Of a stretch of 64,000 bases of DNA, positions 1 through 7,806 are shown piece by piece. The notes under the pieces were generated by a model. The model did no database searches and had not been told where the DNA came from. It saw only the letters and a list, made by a program, of their open reading frames with translations. The first letter of the stretch is position 1. Each line of letters starts with the position of its first letter. The DNA comes from Streptomyces deccanensis. Lineage in GTDB: Bacteria > Actinomycetota > Actinomycetes > Streptomycetales > Streptomycetaceae. The DNA lies in NCBI RefSeq assembly GCF_022385335.1, contig NZ_CP092431.1, positions 2,852,001 to 2,916,000 of the forward strand, read 5' to 3'. The position numbers and the translations under genes are program-made.

Positions 1-2
1 AC

Positions 3-476
3 ACCGGGGTGCACTTCCTGCCGGGCAGTTTCGACGTGGTGCTCTGTCACGGGGTCCTGATGTACGTCGAGGAGCCCGACGCCCTGCTGGCCGGGCTGGC
101 GCGGATGCTGGCGCCGGGCGGGCTGCTGTCGCTGCTCGTGCGCAACGGTGACGCGCTAGCGATGCGGGCGGGGCTCGCCGGGGACTGGGCCGGGGCGCTG
201 GCCGCGTTCGACACCACCGCGTACCGGAATCGGCTCGGGCTGGATGTGCGGGCGGATCGGCTGGACGTGCTGACGGATGCGCTCGCGGGGATCGGGGCGC
301 CGTTGCACGCGTGGTACGGGGTGCGGGTGTTCACGGATCTGGCGGCGGATGACGCGGGGGTGCCGGAGGGGGTGGGGGATCTTGAGGTGTTGCTCGCGGC
401 GGAGGAGCGGGCTGGGCGGACGGATCCCTATCGGCAGGTGGCGGCGTTGTTGCACCTGTGTGGTGTGCGCGGCTGA
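3..476 (+). CDS. SAM-dependent methyltransferase, CmoM/SmtA-like, 5' end outside window
   Basis: Only the C-terminal ~157 residues are in the window; the reading frame is open to its left edge. The visible part starts inside a class I methyltransferase fold (FDVVLCHGVLMYVEEP, then LAPGGLLSLLVRN). It continues with a tail (YGVRVFTDL, then LLAAEERAGRTDPYRQVA) that resembles CmoM/SmtA, the enzyme that methylates carboxymethoxyuridine in the tRNA wobble position. The SAM-binding glycine motif would lie upstream and cannot be checked. Methyltransferase identity is secure; the CmoM assignment rests on tail similarity recalled from the E. coli protein, so a different small-molecule substrate is possible. 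A dispersed repeat follows the stop immediately. Confidence 0.75.
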   Translation, partial: TGVHFLPGSFDVVLCHGVLMYVEEPDALLAGLARMLAPGGLLSLLVRNGDALAMRAGLAGDWAGALAAFDTTAYRNRLGLDVRADRLDVLTDALAGIGAPLHAWYGVRVFTDLAADDAGVPEGVGDLEVLLAAEERAGRTDPYRQVAALLHLCGVRG

Positions 477-477
477 G

Positions 478-710
478 TCTTTCTCGCCCCCGCCGCCCCT
501 ACCCGTCCCATCCTCAAGGGGCTGCGCCCCTTTGACCCCCAAGCGTCCCTTCGGTGGGGGCTGGTCGCGCAGTTCCCCGCGCCCCTGGAAAAGCGGGGCT
601 GCGCCCCAGCTTTTCCAGGCCCGCAGGGCCTGGAGCTTTTAGGGGCGCGGGGAACTGCGCGAGAAGCCCCACTCACCCGCACCCGCCGACGAACCCCGAA
701 CCCCGAGCTC
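478..710. repeat. Dispersed modular inverted repeat, copy 1
   Basis: This fills the gap between two genes. It begins with a module rich in CCCCGCCGCCCCTACCC that is almost identical to one at 60190. Then come the core CGCGCAGTTCCCCGCGCCCCT (566-586), a small hairpin around GGGGCTGCGCCCC, a second hairpin CCAGGCCCGCAGGGCCTGG (615-633), and the reverse complement of the core (641-661). It ends near CCCCGAGCT (701-709). The two inverted cores would fold into a long stem. It starts one or two bases after the stop codon of the preceding gene. Confidence 0.85.
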
Positions 711-765
711 TTCCGCGGAGATCGGGGCGGAGCCCCGAGTAGAGGCCCCGCCCCGTCGCGGAGCG

Positions 766-969
766 CTACGCGTGCAGGCTCATCGGGCCGTAGATCTCCG
801 TCGCGTCCTCGAAGAGGCGAACCTGGTCGGCCCCGCCCTCCAGAAGCGCTTTCCAGTGTTCGCCGATCCACGACTCGGCATCCCCCTGGGTCGTGAACTC
901 CTCGGGCTGGACCGCGGGCTGGACCTCCGTCCCGTCGGCCTTCTCGAAACGCCACGTCCATGCCGCCAT
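766..969 (-). CDS. Conserved small hypothetical protein (67 aa)
   Basis: This short protein starts MAAWTWRFEKADGTEV and ends GPMSLHA. It is acidic, with two tryptophans near the N-terminus and no signal peptide or membrane segment, so it is probably cytoplasmic. The ATG has a good ribosome binding site (GGAGG about 5-9 bases upstream), which supports it over longer readings of the same frame. It is divergent from cobU, about 125 bp away. I do not recognise a domain; it looks like one of the small proteins conserved across Streptomyces with no known role. Confidence 0.7.
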   Translation of the reverse strand: MAAWTWRFEKADGTEVQPAVQPEEFTTQGDAESWIGEHWKALLEGGADQVRLFEDATEIYGPMSLHA

Positions 970-1093
970 GTGAGCCTCCGTAAGTACCGGCCCGGCACCG
1001 CACACGGCGCCGAGCAAGATCCGGTTCCCCCCTGAGCCTAGTCGGACGCGCAAGACCTGCGGGTGTTCATCGCGACGCGGGAAAATCGATGCT

Positions 1094-2296
1094 GTGGAAC
1101 TGACTTTGCTCGGCACCGGCGCCCCCGCGGGGCTTCCCCGCCCCGACTGTCCGTGCGCGGCGTGCGCGACCGCGCTCGGCCCCGCCGCGCGCGGGGCGAC
1201 CGCGCTCCTTGTGGACGGCGCACTCCTGCTCGACCTCACGCCGGGCGCCGCCCTCGCCGCCGCGCGCGCCGGGCGCACGCTCACCGGGGTGCGGCAGGTA
1301 CTGCTGTCGCACCCGCACGACGGACCCGCCGTGGAGGTGCCGGCGGGGTTGCCGCAGCCGGTGCGGGTGCCGGACGGTCGGGAGCTGACGCTGCTGACCG
1401 GGCACCGGGTGCGGGCGCAGGCCCTGGACGCGCCCGGCACCGGGTACGCGGTGACCGGTCCGGGCGGCCAGCGGCTGCTGTATCTGCCGCCGGGGGGCGC
1501 CCCCGCCGGTGTGGAGGAGCGGTCGGAGCCGTACGACATGGTCCTCCTCGATGTGCTGGGGCGGCCCGACGCGCTGGCCCGGCTGCGCGCGGCGGGGGCC
1601 GTCGGCCCGACGACCGATGTCGTGGCCGTGCACATCGACCACGACGTGCCGCCGGACGGCGAGTTGCCGCGGCGGCTCGCGGCGGCGGGCGCGCGCACCG
1701 TGCCGGACGGGACGACGCTGGCGGTCGGCGCCTACGAGGACGTCCCCGACGTACCGCGCCGCACGCTGGTGCTCGGCGGGGCGCGGTCGGGCAAGTCGGT
1801 GGAGGCCGAGCGGCGGCTGGAGGCGTTCCCGGACGTCCTGTACGTGGCGACCGGGGGGCTGCGGGGCGGCGACGGGGAGTGGGCCGAGCGGGTCGCCGCC
1901 CACCGTGAGCGGCGGCCGGGGTCGTGGCGCACCGTCGAGACCTGCGACCTCGTCCCGCTGCTGAAGGACGACGACGGGGCGCCGCTCCTCATCGACTGTC
2001 TCTCGCTGTGGTTGACGGACGCCATGGACGCGGTGGGGGCGTGGGACGACGCGGAGTGGGCCGGGGGCGGGGAGCGCGCGCTCCGGGCGCGTGTCACCGA
2101 ACTCACCGACGCCGTACGGCACACGCGCCGCACGCTGGTCGCCGTCTCCAACGAGGTCGGCTCCGGCATCGTCCCCGCCACCGCCTCCGGGCGCCGCTAC
2201 CGCGATGAACTCGGCCGTCTGAACGCGGCCTTCGCGAACGAGTGCGAGCACGTGCTGTTGGTGGTGGCGGGGCAGGCTCTGGCACTACGGGGTTGA
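1094..2296 (+). CDS. cobU: Bifunctional adenosylcobinamide kinase / guanylyltransferase with N-terminal MBL-like domain
   Basis: The C-terminal ~175 residues are CobU, which phosphorylates adenosylcobinamide and transfers GMP to it in late B12 synthesis. The P-loop GGARSGKS lies near residue 230, followed by YVATGG, the segment RVAAHRERRPGSWRTVE, LIDCLSLWLTD and SNEVGSGIVP. The N-terminal ~220 residues resemble a PhnP-type metallo-beta-lactamase fold (LLGTGAPAGLPRP with a CxxC-like PDCPCAAC). The usual HxHxDH metal site reads SHPHDGP, so it has lost at least one ligand. The start is GTG. The stop overlaps the end of the convergent methyltransferase gene by 12 bp. cobT and cobS follow within 5 kb. 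Confidence 0.9.
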   Translation: MELTLLGTGAPAGLPRPDCPCAACATALGPAARGATALLVDGALLLDLTPGAALAAARAGRTLTGVRQVLLSHPHDGPAVEVPAGLPQPVRVPDGRELTLLTGHRVRAQALDAPGTGYAVTGPGGQRLLYLPPGGAPAGVEERSEPYDMVLLDVLGRPDALARLRAAGAVGPTTDVVAVHIDHDVPPDGELPRRLAAAGARTVPDGTTLAVGAYEDVPDVPRRTLVLGGARSGKSVEAERRLEAFPDVLYVATGGLRGGDGEWAERVAAHRERRPGSWRTVETCDLVPLLKDDDGAPLLIDCLSLWLTDAMDAVGAWDDAEWAGGGERALRARVTELTDAVRHTRRTLVAVSNEVGSGIVPATASGRRYRDELGRLNAAFANECEHVLLVVAGQALALRG

Positions 2297-3157
2297 GGGG
2301 GCGGTCGGTGGTGCGGTGCGGCGCGCGAGGATGCGGTGTGCGCGGGGCGGGAGAGGGGTGCACGGGCGGGCCGTGAGGATCTCGAAGCCCAGCGAGCGCA
2401 GTTCGGCGAGCAGGTTGCGCAGCGGCACGAGGTGCAGCGGGCGGGGACGGTCGTGCGGCTTCCACAGGCGTCGGTTCCTGCCGGGCAGCGCGCCGAACGG
2501 GCGTGCCGGGTCCGGGACTTCGAGGAGCAGATGGCCCCCGGGACGCAGGACGGCGCGGGCGGCACGCAACTCCTCGCGGGGGTCCGCGGTGTGTTCGAGG
2601 TGGTGGAACATGCTCACCACGTCGTAGCGGGCACGCAGCCGCGCGGTGATCTCGGGGTCGGTGAGCAGGCCCCGGTACGCCTCCTCCACGCGCCCGGCCT
2701 CCCAGGCCCGGTCGACGCGCGGGGTCGGGTCGAGGCCGTCGAAGGAGGTGTACGGGTGAATCTCGCGCGCGGCCTCCGGGAAGTGGCCGTGTCCGGTGCC
2801 GACGTCGAGCCAGCTCTCCGGTTCGGGGTACGGCAGCAGCACTCGGGCGGCGCCCCGCAGATGCCGGCGGCGCCGTCTCCCGACGGGGTCCGCGCCGGGG
2901 TCGTCCTCGACGGCGTGCCGGTGGTACCGGAGCAGCAGCCCGTCCGCCGTGGGCCGCGGGTTCTGGAAGGCGTGCGCGCAGTCCCGGCATTCGTCCACCA
3001 CGAACGTGCCCGGCGTGCGCCGCCTCCCCTCCGGCGCGCGCACCCGCGTACGCAATTGCCGCGAGCCGCACCACGGACAGTCGTCCCGGCGCGGTTCGTG
3101 GAAGGGGTCGACTCCCGGCGCGAGGGGACCGGGCTCCGGCCGCGAGGTGGGGGACAT
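2285..3157 (-). CDS. Class I SAM-dependent methyltransferase with N-terminal zinc ribbon
   Basis: The 290-residue protein has an N-terminal CPWCGS...CRDC pair typical of a zinc ribbon. A Rossmann methyltransferase domain follows with the SAM motif LDVGTGHGHFPEAA, then VSMFHHLEHTADP and LRPGGHLLLEVPDP. This architecture is common in proteins linked to sugar or natural-product methylation, but nothing nearby reveals the substrate. The ATG at 3157 has AGGAG about 6 bases upstream and is preferred to a longer frame starting at 3229. The gene lies between cobU and cobT on the opposite strand and is divergent from cobT. Confidence 0.85.
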   Translation of the reverse strand: MSPTSRPEPGPLAPGVDPFHEPRRDDCPWCGSRQLRTRVRAPEGRRRTPGTFVVDECRDCAHAFQNPRPTADGLLLRYHRHAVEDDPGADPVGRRRRRHLRGAARVLLPYPEPESWLDVGTGHGHFPEAAREIHPYTSFDGLDPTPRVDRAWEAGRVEEAYRGLLTDPEITARLRARYDVVSMFHHLEHTADPREELRAARAVLRPGGHLLLEVPDPARPFGALPGRNRRLWKPHDRPRPLHLVPLRNLLAELRSLGFEILTARPCTPLPPRAHRILARRTAPPTAPSTP

Positions 3158-3201
3158 GGCGGCTCCTGGGGGCGACGTAGGGACATTCGCCCCAAAAAGG
3201 T

Positions 3202-3261
3202 ACGTACGTGAGCCTGGTCGTCGGTGCAATGACGTGCCGGTGGCGCGGTGGGACGTACGTG
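3202..3261. promoter_or_regulatory. Paired ACGTACGTG repeats between divergent genes
   Basis: The 163-bp gap between the methyltransferase (minus) and cobT (plus) holds ACGTACGTG twice, at 3202-3210 and 3253-3261. Each lies within a self-complementary GTACGTAC or ACGTACGT core. Two copies about 51 bp apart in a divergent promoter region could be operator sites. This is inference; no known regulator motif is recognised. Confidence 0.3.
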
Positions 3262-3320
3262 CGTCGCGGGGTCATGGTGTGGCGCCGTCGTGTTCGATCC
3301 CTGCCGGTACTGTTCGGCGA

Positions 3321-4427
3321 ATGAGCTCGCTTAATCTCGACGACTTCACCGATCTGATCGAGCGCCCCGACGGCGGGGTGCGCCGCGACGCCGAGGCGCG
3401 GCGGGAGAGGCAGATCGTGCCGCCCGGGGCGCTGGGCCGCCTCGACGAACTGGGTGAGTGGCTGGCGGCGGCGCAGTCGGCCGTGCCGGTGCGGCCGATC
3501 GAACGGCCCCGGGCGCTGCTGTTCGCGGGTGACCACGGGATCGCCGAACTCGGTGTCTCCGCACGGGCCGCGGGCACCGCGGACCAGTTGGTGCGGGGCG
3601 TTCTGGACGGCAGCAGCCCGGTGGCGGTGCTGGCCCGGCAGCTCGGTGTCCCCGTCCGGGTGGTGGACCTCGCGCTCGACTGCGACCCGGAGGCGTTGCC
3701 CGCCGAGGTCGTACGGCATCGGGTGCGGCGCGGGTCCGGCCGTATCGACGTCGAGGACGCGTTGACGGCCGAGGAGGCGGAGGAGGCGTTCCGGGTGGGC
3801 GTCGCCCTCGCGGACGAGGAGGCGGACTCCGGGACCGACCTCGTCGTCCTCGGTGATGTGAGTGTCGGGGGGACCACGGCGGCGGCGGTCCTGGTCGCCG
3901 CGCTCTGCGGGACCGACGCGTCCGTGGTGACCGGGCGGGGCGGGCGGGCGATTGACGACCTGGCGTGGATGCGCAAGTGCGCGGCCGTACGGGACGCCCT
4001 GCGGCGGGCCCGGCCGGTGCTCGGGGACCAGTTGCAGTTGCTGGCGACCGTGGGTGGGGCGGACCTCGCCGCCATGACCGGGTTCCTGCTGCAGAGCGCG
4101 GTGCGGAAGACGCCGGTGATCCTCGACGGTGTGGTGTCGGCGGCGTCTGCGCTGGTCGCCCAGCGGGTCGCGTTCCGGGCGCCGGACTGGTGGCTGGCCG
4201 GGCAGGGCAGCGGGGAGCCGGCGCAGGCCAAGGCGCTGGACCGGATGGCGATCGAACCGCTGCTCGACCATGGGGTGAAGGTGGGCGAAGGGGCGGGCGC
4301 GCTGCTGGCATTGCCGCTGGTGCGGGCCGCGGCGGCGTTGGCGGCGGAGCTCCCCGAGGGGGAAGGCGCGGCCGCGCCGGAGAAGTCGGCCGAGAACCAC
4401 GCCGGGGAGGACTACGACGCGACCTAG
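3321..4427 (+). CDS. cobT: Nicotinate-nucleotide--dimethylbenzimidazole phosphoribosyltransferase
   Basis: CobT makes alpha-ribazole phosphate from dimethylbenzimidazole and nicotinate mononucleotide, the lower-ligand branch of cobalamin assembly. Visible family features are LGRLDELGEWLAA near the N-terminus, LLFAGDHGIAELGVS, the glycine/threonine run VSVGGTTAAAV, VILDGVVSAASALVA, and KVGEGAGALLALPLV near residue 320, which carries the expected catalytic glutamate. At 368 aa it is of typical length; the C-terminus is a short low-complexity acidic tail. The chosen ATG places the family N-terminus correctly. It works with cobU and cobS in this window to complete the nucleotide loop. Confidence 0.95.
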   Translation: MSSLNLDDFTDLIERPDGGVRRDAEARRERQIVPPGALGRLDELGEWLAAAQSAVPVRPIERPRALLFAGDHGIAELGVSARAAGTADQLVRGVLDGSSPVAVLARQLGVPVRVVDLALDCDPEALPAEVVRHRVRRGSGRIDVEDALTAEEAEEAFRVGVALADEEADSGTDLVVLGDVSVGGTTAAAVLVAALCGTDASVVTGRGGRAIDDLAWMRKCAAVRDALRRARPVLGDQLQLLATVGGADLAAMTGFLLQSAVRKTPVILDGVVSAASALVAQRVAFRAPDWWLAGQGSGEPAQAKALDRMAIEPLLDHGVKVGEGAGALLALPLVRAAAALAAELPEGEGAAAPEKSAENHAGEDYDAT

Positions 4428-4566
4428 GGTTCGGGGGCCGGGGGGGCGCGTTGTCGGGTGCGGGTGCGTGGGGCTTCTCGCGCAGTTCCCCGCGCCCCTG
4501 AAAAGCAGGGGCTGCGCCCCGTGCTTTTCATCGCCCCCACCCACCCGCATCCGACGCCGAACCCGG
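4428..4566. repeat. Dispersed modular inverted repeat, copy 2 (half element)
   Basis: This begins right after the cobT stop. It has the GTCGGGTGCGGGTGCG module, the core CGCGCAGTTCCCCGCGCCCCT (4479-4499) and the hairpin AAAAGCAGGGGCTGCGCCCC with its GTGCTTTT partner (4501-4528). The inverted second core is absent; a remnant of the terminal C-rich module follows (CACCCACCCGCATCCG). Confidence 0.8.
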
Positions 4567-4671
4567 AGTAATCGGGATCACTCGGGCGGCGCTCAACTTC
4601 CTTCCCCCTCGGGCGGTCTTCGGACGTGGCGGTGGGCTCACCGCACGTATCGAGGTCGCACGGAGCACGGC

Positions 4672-5430
4672 GTGGGGATGGACCGGACGCAGACGGGCAG
4701 GGCACTCCGATGGGCCCGCGCCGAGTGGGGGCTGCTGTACGCCACCGTGCGGCCACCCCTTGTGCGCCGTCGGCTGAGGGCCGTGCCGATGACCGTCGCC
4801 GCCGTCTGTCTCGCGGCCGTCGTCCACGTCGTGCACCACCAGTCCTGGGGCTACCGGTTCGTCGAGCACGCCGGTGCCGTACGGGCGGAGGACCCGTTCT
4901 GGACGGCGTTGGCGCGGACTCCGCTCTCCCTCTTCGTGCCGGCGCTGGACCTGCCGGTGTGGGGCGCGCTGGCGCAGATCCTGATCGTGTTCGGCACCGC
5001 GGAGATCTGCCTGGGCCGGCGGCGGACCCTGGCGATCGCGTACCTGGCCACCCTGGCCGGCACGCTGTACGCGCGTGTGGGCGTCGCGCTCGGCCCGGAC
5101 GTCCCGCTCCTGGGGCTGCCCGCGTCGGACGCGCGGGTCGTGGACACCGGGCCGTCGGCGGCCGTGGTCGGGCTCGCCGTGTACGTCGGATGGCGGTACC
5201 GGGCGTACGTCACGGCGTGCGCGGTGGTCGTGGCGATGGTCGTCGAGGTGCTGGTGAAGGAGAACCTCGCGGGCAAGGAGCATCTGGCGGCCATCGCGGC
5301 GGTGCTGGTGGTGTGCGCGGCGACGGCCGTACGTCAGTGGCGCTCCGGGGTCGCGCCCGGGGTCGGGTCGGGCGTGCCGCCGATCCAGTCCTGGAGGCGC
5401 CGACTGGGGCCCGCCCAGCGGCGGTCGTGA
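4672..5430 (+). CDS. Rhomboid-like integral membrane protein
   Basis: About 250 residues with roughly six hydrophobic segments (for example VPMTVAAVCLAAVVHVVHH, then LPVWGALAQILIVFGTAEI). A DTGPSAAVVGLAVYVGW segment occupies the place of the rhomboid GxSG active-site loop, so the serine is present in a non-canonical GPSA context. It may be a rhomboid-fold protein without proven protease activity. The start is uncertain: GTG at 4672 has GGAG six bases upstream, and ATG at 4678 is the alternative. Its last 97 bp overlap the convergent gene at 5334-6101. Confidence 0.7.
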   Translation: MGMDRTQTGRALRWARAEWGLLYATVRPPLVRRRLRAVPMTVAAVCLAAVVHVVHHQSWGYRFVEHAGAVRAEDPFWTALARTPLSLFVPALDLPVWGALAQILIVFGTAEICLGRRRTLAIAYLATLAGTLYARVGVALGPDVPLLGLPASDARVVDTGPSAAVVGLAVYVGWRYRAYVTACAVVVAMVVEVLVKENLAGKEHLAAIAAVLVVCAATAVRQWRSGVAPGVGSGVPPIQSWRRRLGPAQRRS

Positions 5431-6101
5431 CGGTAGGAACGCTTCCAGGCCCGGGCGCGGGCGCGCGGTCTGCGGCGGTAGAAGCGGCGGGCCCAGGCGG
5501 AGGTGGGCCGGGCCAGCCTGATGGCGCCGACGACGGCGACGACCGGGATGATCACGCCGAAGATCGCGGTGCGGGCCTTGCCCTTGGCGAGGGCGACCAG
5601 GGCGATGAGGAAGTTCGTCCCCATGGTGACCAGGACGGCTCCCCGGTCCTGGAGTTCCTCCTCGTCGAGGTCGTTGACGCCGAAGGGCAGGAAGCCGACC
5701 AGCATCAGCCCCACCAGGGCGGCCGTCAGCACGACCATCTCGACGCTCTTGCGGCCGGCCTCGCTCCAGTACACGTCGTCGAGGTGCAGGATCAGCGCGA
5801 ACTCGTCCAGCACCAGACCCGCGCCCATGCCGAAGAGCACGGCGGAGATCAGCGCGCCGAAGCCGTGCCCGTCACTGGCCACCGCGCCGAAGCCCCCCGC
5901 GACGGTGAGCACGACACCGGGGACGACGTGGTGGATGTGGACGCCACCGCTGCCGCTGATGTTGCGGAACGGTCCCTTGCCCGCGCGGATGAGACGGGTG
6001 ACGACCCGGGTGATCAGGAACGTCAGGACGAACGCGGCGAGTGCGAGCAGCAGCGGCAGTTTGCCCGGCTCGATGATGTTCCGCTCCCACCAGTGACCCA
6101 T
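5334..6101 (-). CDS. Conserved integral membrane protein, unknown function
   Basis: The 255-residue protein has about six membrane segments. It starts MGHWWERNIIEPGKLPLLLA and carries a polar conserved-looking block SGGVHIHHVVPG and an acidic LDEFALILHLDDVYW between helices. The C-terminal ~60 residues are Arg-rich and cytoplasmic-looking. The histidines (HIHH) and acidic residues inside the membrane part could bind metal, but I do not know the family's function. It is divergent from cobS with 70 bp between them, and its 3' end overlaps the rhomboid-like gene on the other strand by 97 bp. Confidence 0.8.
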   Translation of the reverse strand: MGHWWERNIIEPGKLPLLLALAAFVLTFLITRVVTRLIRAGKGPFRNISGSGGVHIHHVVPGVVLTVAGGFGAVASDGHGFGALISAVLFGMGAGLVLDEFALILHLDDVYWSEAGRKSVEMVVLTAALVGLMLVGFLPFGVNDLDEEELQDRGAVLVTMGTNFLIALVALAKGKARTAIFGVIIPVVAVVGAIRLARPTSAWARRFYRRRPRARARAWKRSYRHDRRWAGPSRRLQDWIGGTPDPTPGATPERH

Positions 6102-6171
6102 ATGCGAACTTTATCCATGACTGCTCCCGACCGCCGCCGAGCCGGTCCGCCCCGGCGGATAGCCTGCGCCG

Positions 6172-6981
6172 GTGTCCACGACCCCCGAGCCCCCCGCCTC
6201 CTCCAGCCCGACGCTCGCCGACGGCCTGCGTTTCGCCTTCGGCACCCTGACCGTGCTGCCGGTGACCGTGCGCCGCTGGGACCGTGAGGCGGCGCGCGTC
6301 GGGATGCTCTGCGCGCCCGTCGCCGGGCTGGTCGTCGGCCTGGGCGCGGCCCTGCTCGGCGGTCTCCTGCTGCTCCTGGGCGCCGGGCCGCTGCTCGCCG
6401 CCGTGGCCTCCGTCGCCGTACCGGCCGCCCTCACCCGGGGCCTCCACCTGGACGGGCTCGCCGACACCGCCGACGGCCTGGGCAGCGGCAGGCCCGCCGA
6501 GGACGCCCTGCGGATCATGAAGCAGTCGGACATCGGGCCGTTCGGGGTCGTCACCCTCGTCCTCGTCCTGCTGGCCCAGGTCGCCGCGCTCACCGAGGCG
6601 TACGGCGAGTCCTGGGCGGTGGGCGCGCTCGCGGCGGCCGTCGGCGCGACCGCCGCCCGGCTGGCCCTGACCCTGGCCGCGCGGGCCGGCGTGCCCGCCG
6701 CCCGGCCGGAGGGGTTGGGGGCGGCGGTGGCCGGGGTCGTGCCGGTGCGCGGCGCGCTGCTGGTGGCCGCCCTGACCGGGTGCGCGGCGGCGGGTGTCGG
6801 GGCATTGTTCGGGCCGTTCGACATCGGTCGTACGGTCCTCGCGGTCGTCCTCGCCTGTGGGGCCGCCGAGCTGCTCCTGCGTCACTGCGTACGGCGGTTC
6901 GGGGGCGTCACCGGGGATGTGTTCGGCGGACTCGCGGAGACGGCGGCGACGGCGGCGCTGGTGGCGTTCACCTTCGGCTGA
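6172..6981 (+). CDS. cobS: Adenosylcobinamide-GDP ribazoletransferase
   Basis: CobS joins GDP-cobinamide to alpha-ribazole (phosphate), the last step of cobalamin synthesis, in the membrane. The 269-residue protein begins with a Ser/Pro tail and then LADGLRFAFGTLTVLPV. It has the family signature GLHLDGLADTADGLGSG near residue 90, followed by an acidic RPAEDALRIMKQSDIGPFGV segment that binds the metal-nucleotide, and several hydrophobic helices. It starts at GTG. The 15-residue GDVFGGLAETAATAA near the end is also typical. The Cob partners cobU and cobT lie 2-5 kb upstream; they are not in one operon. Confidence 0.93.
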   Translation: MSTTPEPPASSSPTLADGLRFAFGTLTVLPVTVRRWDREAARVGMLCAPVAGLVVGLGAALLGGLLLLLGAGPLLAAVASVAVPAALTRGLHLDGLADTADGLGSGRPAEDALRIMKQSDIGPFGVVTLVLVLLAQVAALTEAYGESWAVGALAAAVGATAARLALTLAARAGVPAARPEGLGAAVAGVVPVRGALLVAALTGCAAAGVGALFGPFDIGRTVLAVVLACGAAELLLRHCVRRFGGVTGDVFGGLAETAATAALVAFTFG

Positions 6982-6996
6982 GCGTCTCCCCCAGGG

Positions 6997-7806
6997 TCAG
7001 CAGGCCTTCCGCCACACCCCCAGCTCCCACTTCTTCAGCAGGGAGCTGAGCTCCAGACGGCGGGCCTCGGGGCAGAAGTCGCCCGTCTCCATCTCGTACT
7101 CGACGTGGAAGACGGCCTTGCCGGCCTCGATGAACGGCGTGAGGTCCTCGCACTCCTCGTACTGGGCGCACTGTTCGTTGACCGCGAAGTCGAAGTCGTC
7201 GACGAGTTCGGGTATCTGGTCGAGGTCGTTCTTCAGGCCGACCGCCAGGCCTCGTTCGTGGGCGAGGCGGGCGACGAGACGGTTGTAGCGGAGCTGGTCG
7301 GCGGCCGTGAGGGGGAAGCCCGTCTTGTTGCGGTAGCCGTCCATGTTGTCGGGCTCGACCGCGTCGAAGCCCTTCTCCGCGCACATGTCGATGCGGGCGG
7401 CCATCAGGGGTTCGAGGACGTCGGTCGCGCGGATGTCGAGCCAGTACTCGCCCTCCCAGCCGTTGCTCTCGCCTATCACCGCCTTCGGGAAGTCGTCGGC
7501 GTCCGGGCGCCAGTCCTCCCAGGCGCCGGTGGAGAGGTAGCAGATGACCTTGCGGCCGTCGTCGTGCAGCTCGGCGACCGTGTCGGCCGACTGGTCGAAG
7601 CCGTCGATGTCGTAGACGGGGACGTCGACGGAGGTGTCCAGGCGCCCGCTGAGCTGCCACTGCCACTCGGTGCCCGGTTCCGGTCGCCAGCGGGCGGCCT
7701 CGGCCGTCCCGCGTCCGGTGCCCGGCTCGTCGTCGGGGGCGCCCGTGCACCCGGCCATCAGCAGAAGGAGGGGCAGCAGGGTGCTGCGGGCGCGGACGCG
7801 GTTCAT
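6997..7806 (-). CDS. GH114-like endo-alpha-1,4-polygalactosaminidase lipoprotein
   Basis: The 269-residue precursor has an N-terminal lipoprotein signal (LLPLLLLMAGC, Cys near residue 20), so it is probably anchored outside the cell. The mature part matches glycoside hydrolase family 114: WQWQLSG, VPVYDIDGFD, KVICYLSTGAWEDWRP, FDAVEPDNMDGY and VNEQCAQYEECE. GH114 enzymes cleave alpha-1,4-linked galactosamine polymers (fungal Ega3, hydrolase domain of bacterial PelA). It is the last gene of a minus-strand run and its ATG overlaps the preceding stop by 4 bp (ATGA). The likely role is trimming or release of the polymer made by the locus; substrate is inferred. Confidence 0.85.
   Translation of the reverse strand: MNRVRARSTLLPLLLLMAGCTGAPDDEPGTGRGTAEAARWRPEPGTEWQWQLSGRLDTSVDVPVYDIDGFDQSADTVAELHDDGRKVICYLSTGAWEDWRPDADDFPKAVIGESNGWEGEYWLDIRATDVLEPLMAARIDMCAEKGFDAVEPDNMDGYRNKTGFPLTAADQLRYNRLVARLAHERGLAVGLKNDLDQIPELVDDFDFAVNEQCAQYEECEDLTPFIEAGKAVFHVEYEMETGDFCPEARRLELSSLLKKWELGVWRKAC

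Noticed and set aside
3158..3320. Cobalamin riboswitch before cobT
   Set aside because: No B12-box-like conserved segment was recognised in this short gap, and the other cob genes lack long leaders too.
2103..4550. Long minus-strand open frames opposite cobT and cobU
   Set aside because: Arg/Pro/His-rich translation without domains, no ribosome binding site; these are shadows of cobT, cobU and the methyltransferase gene.
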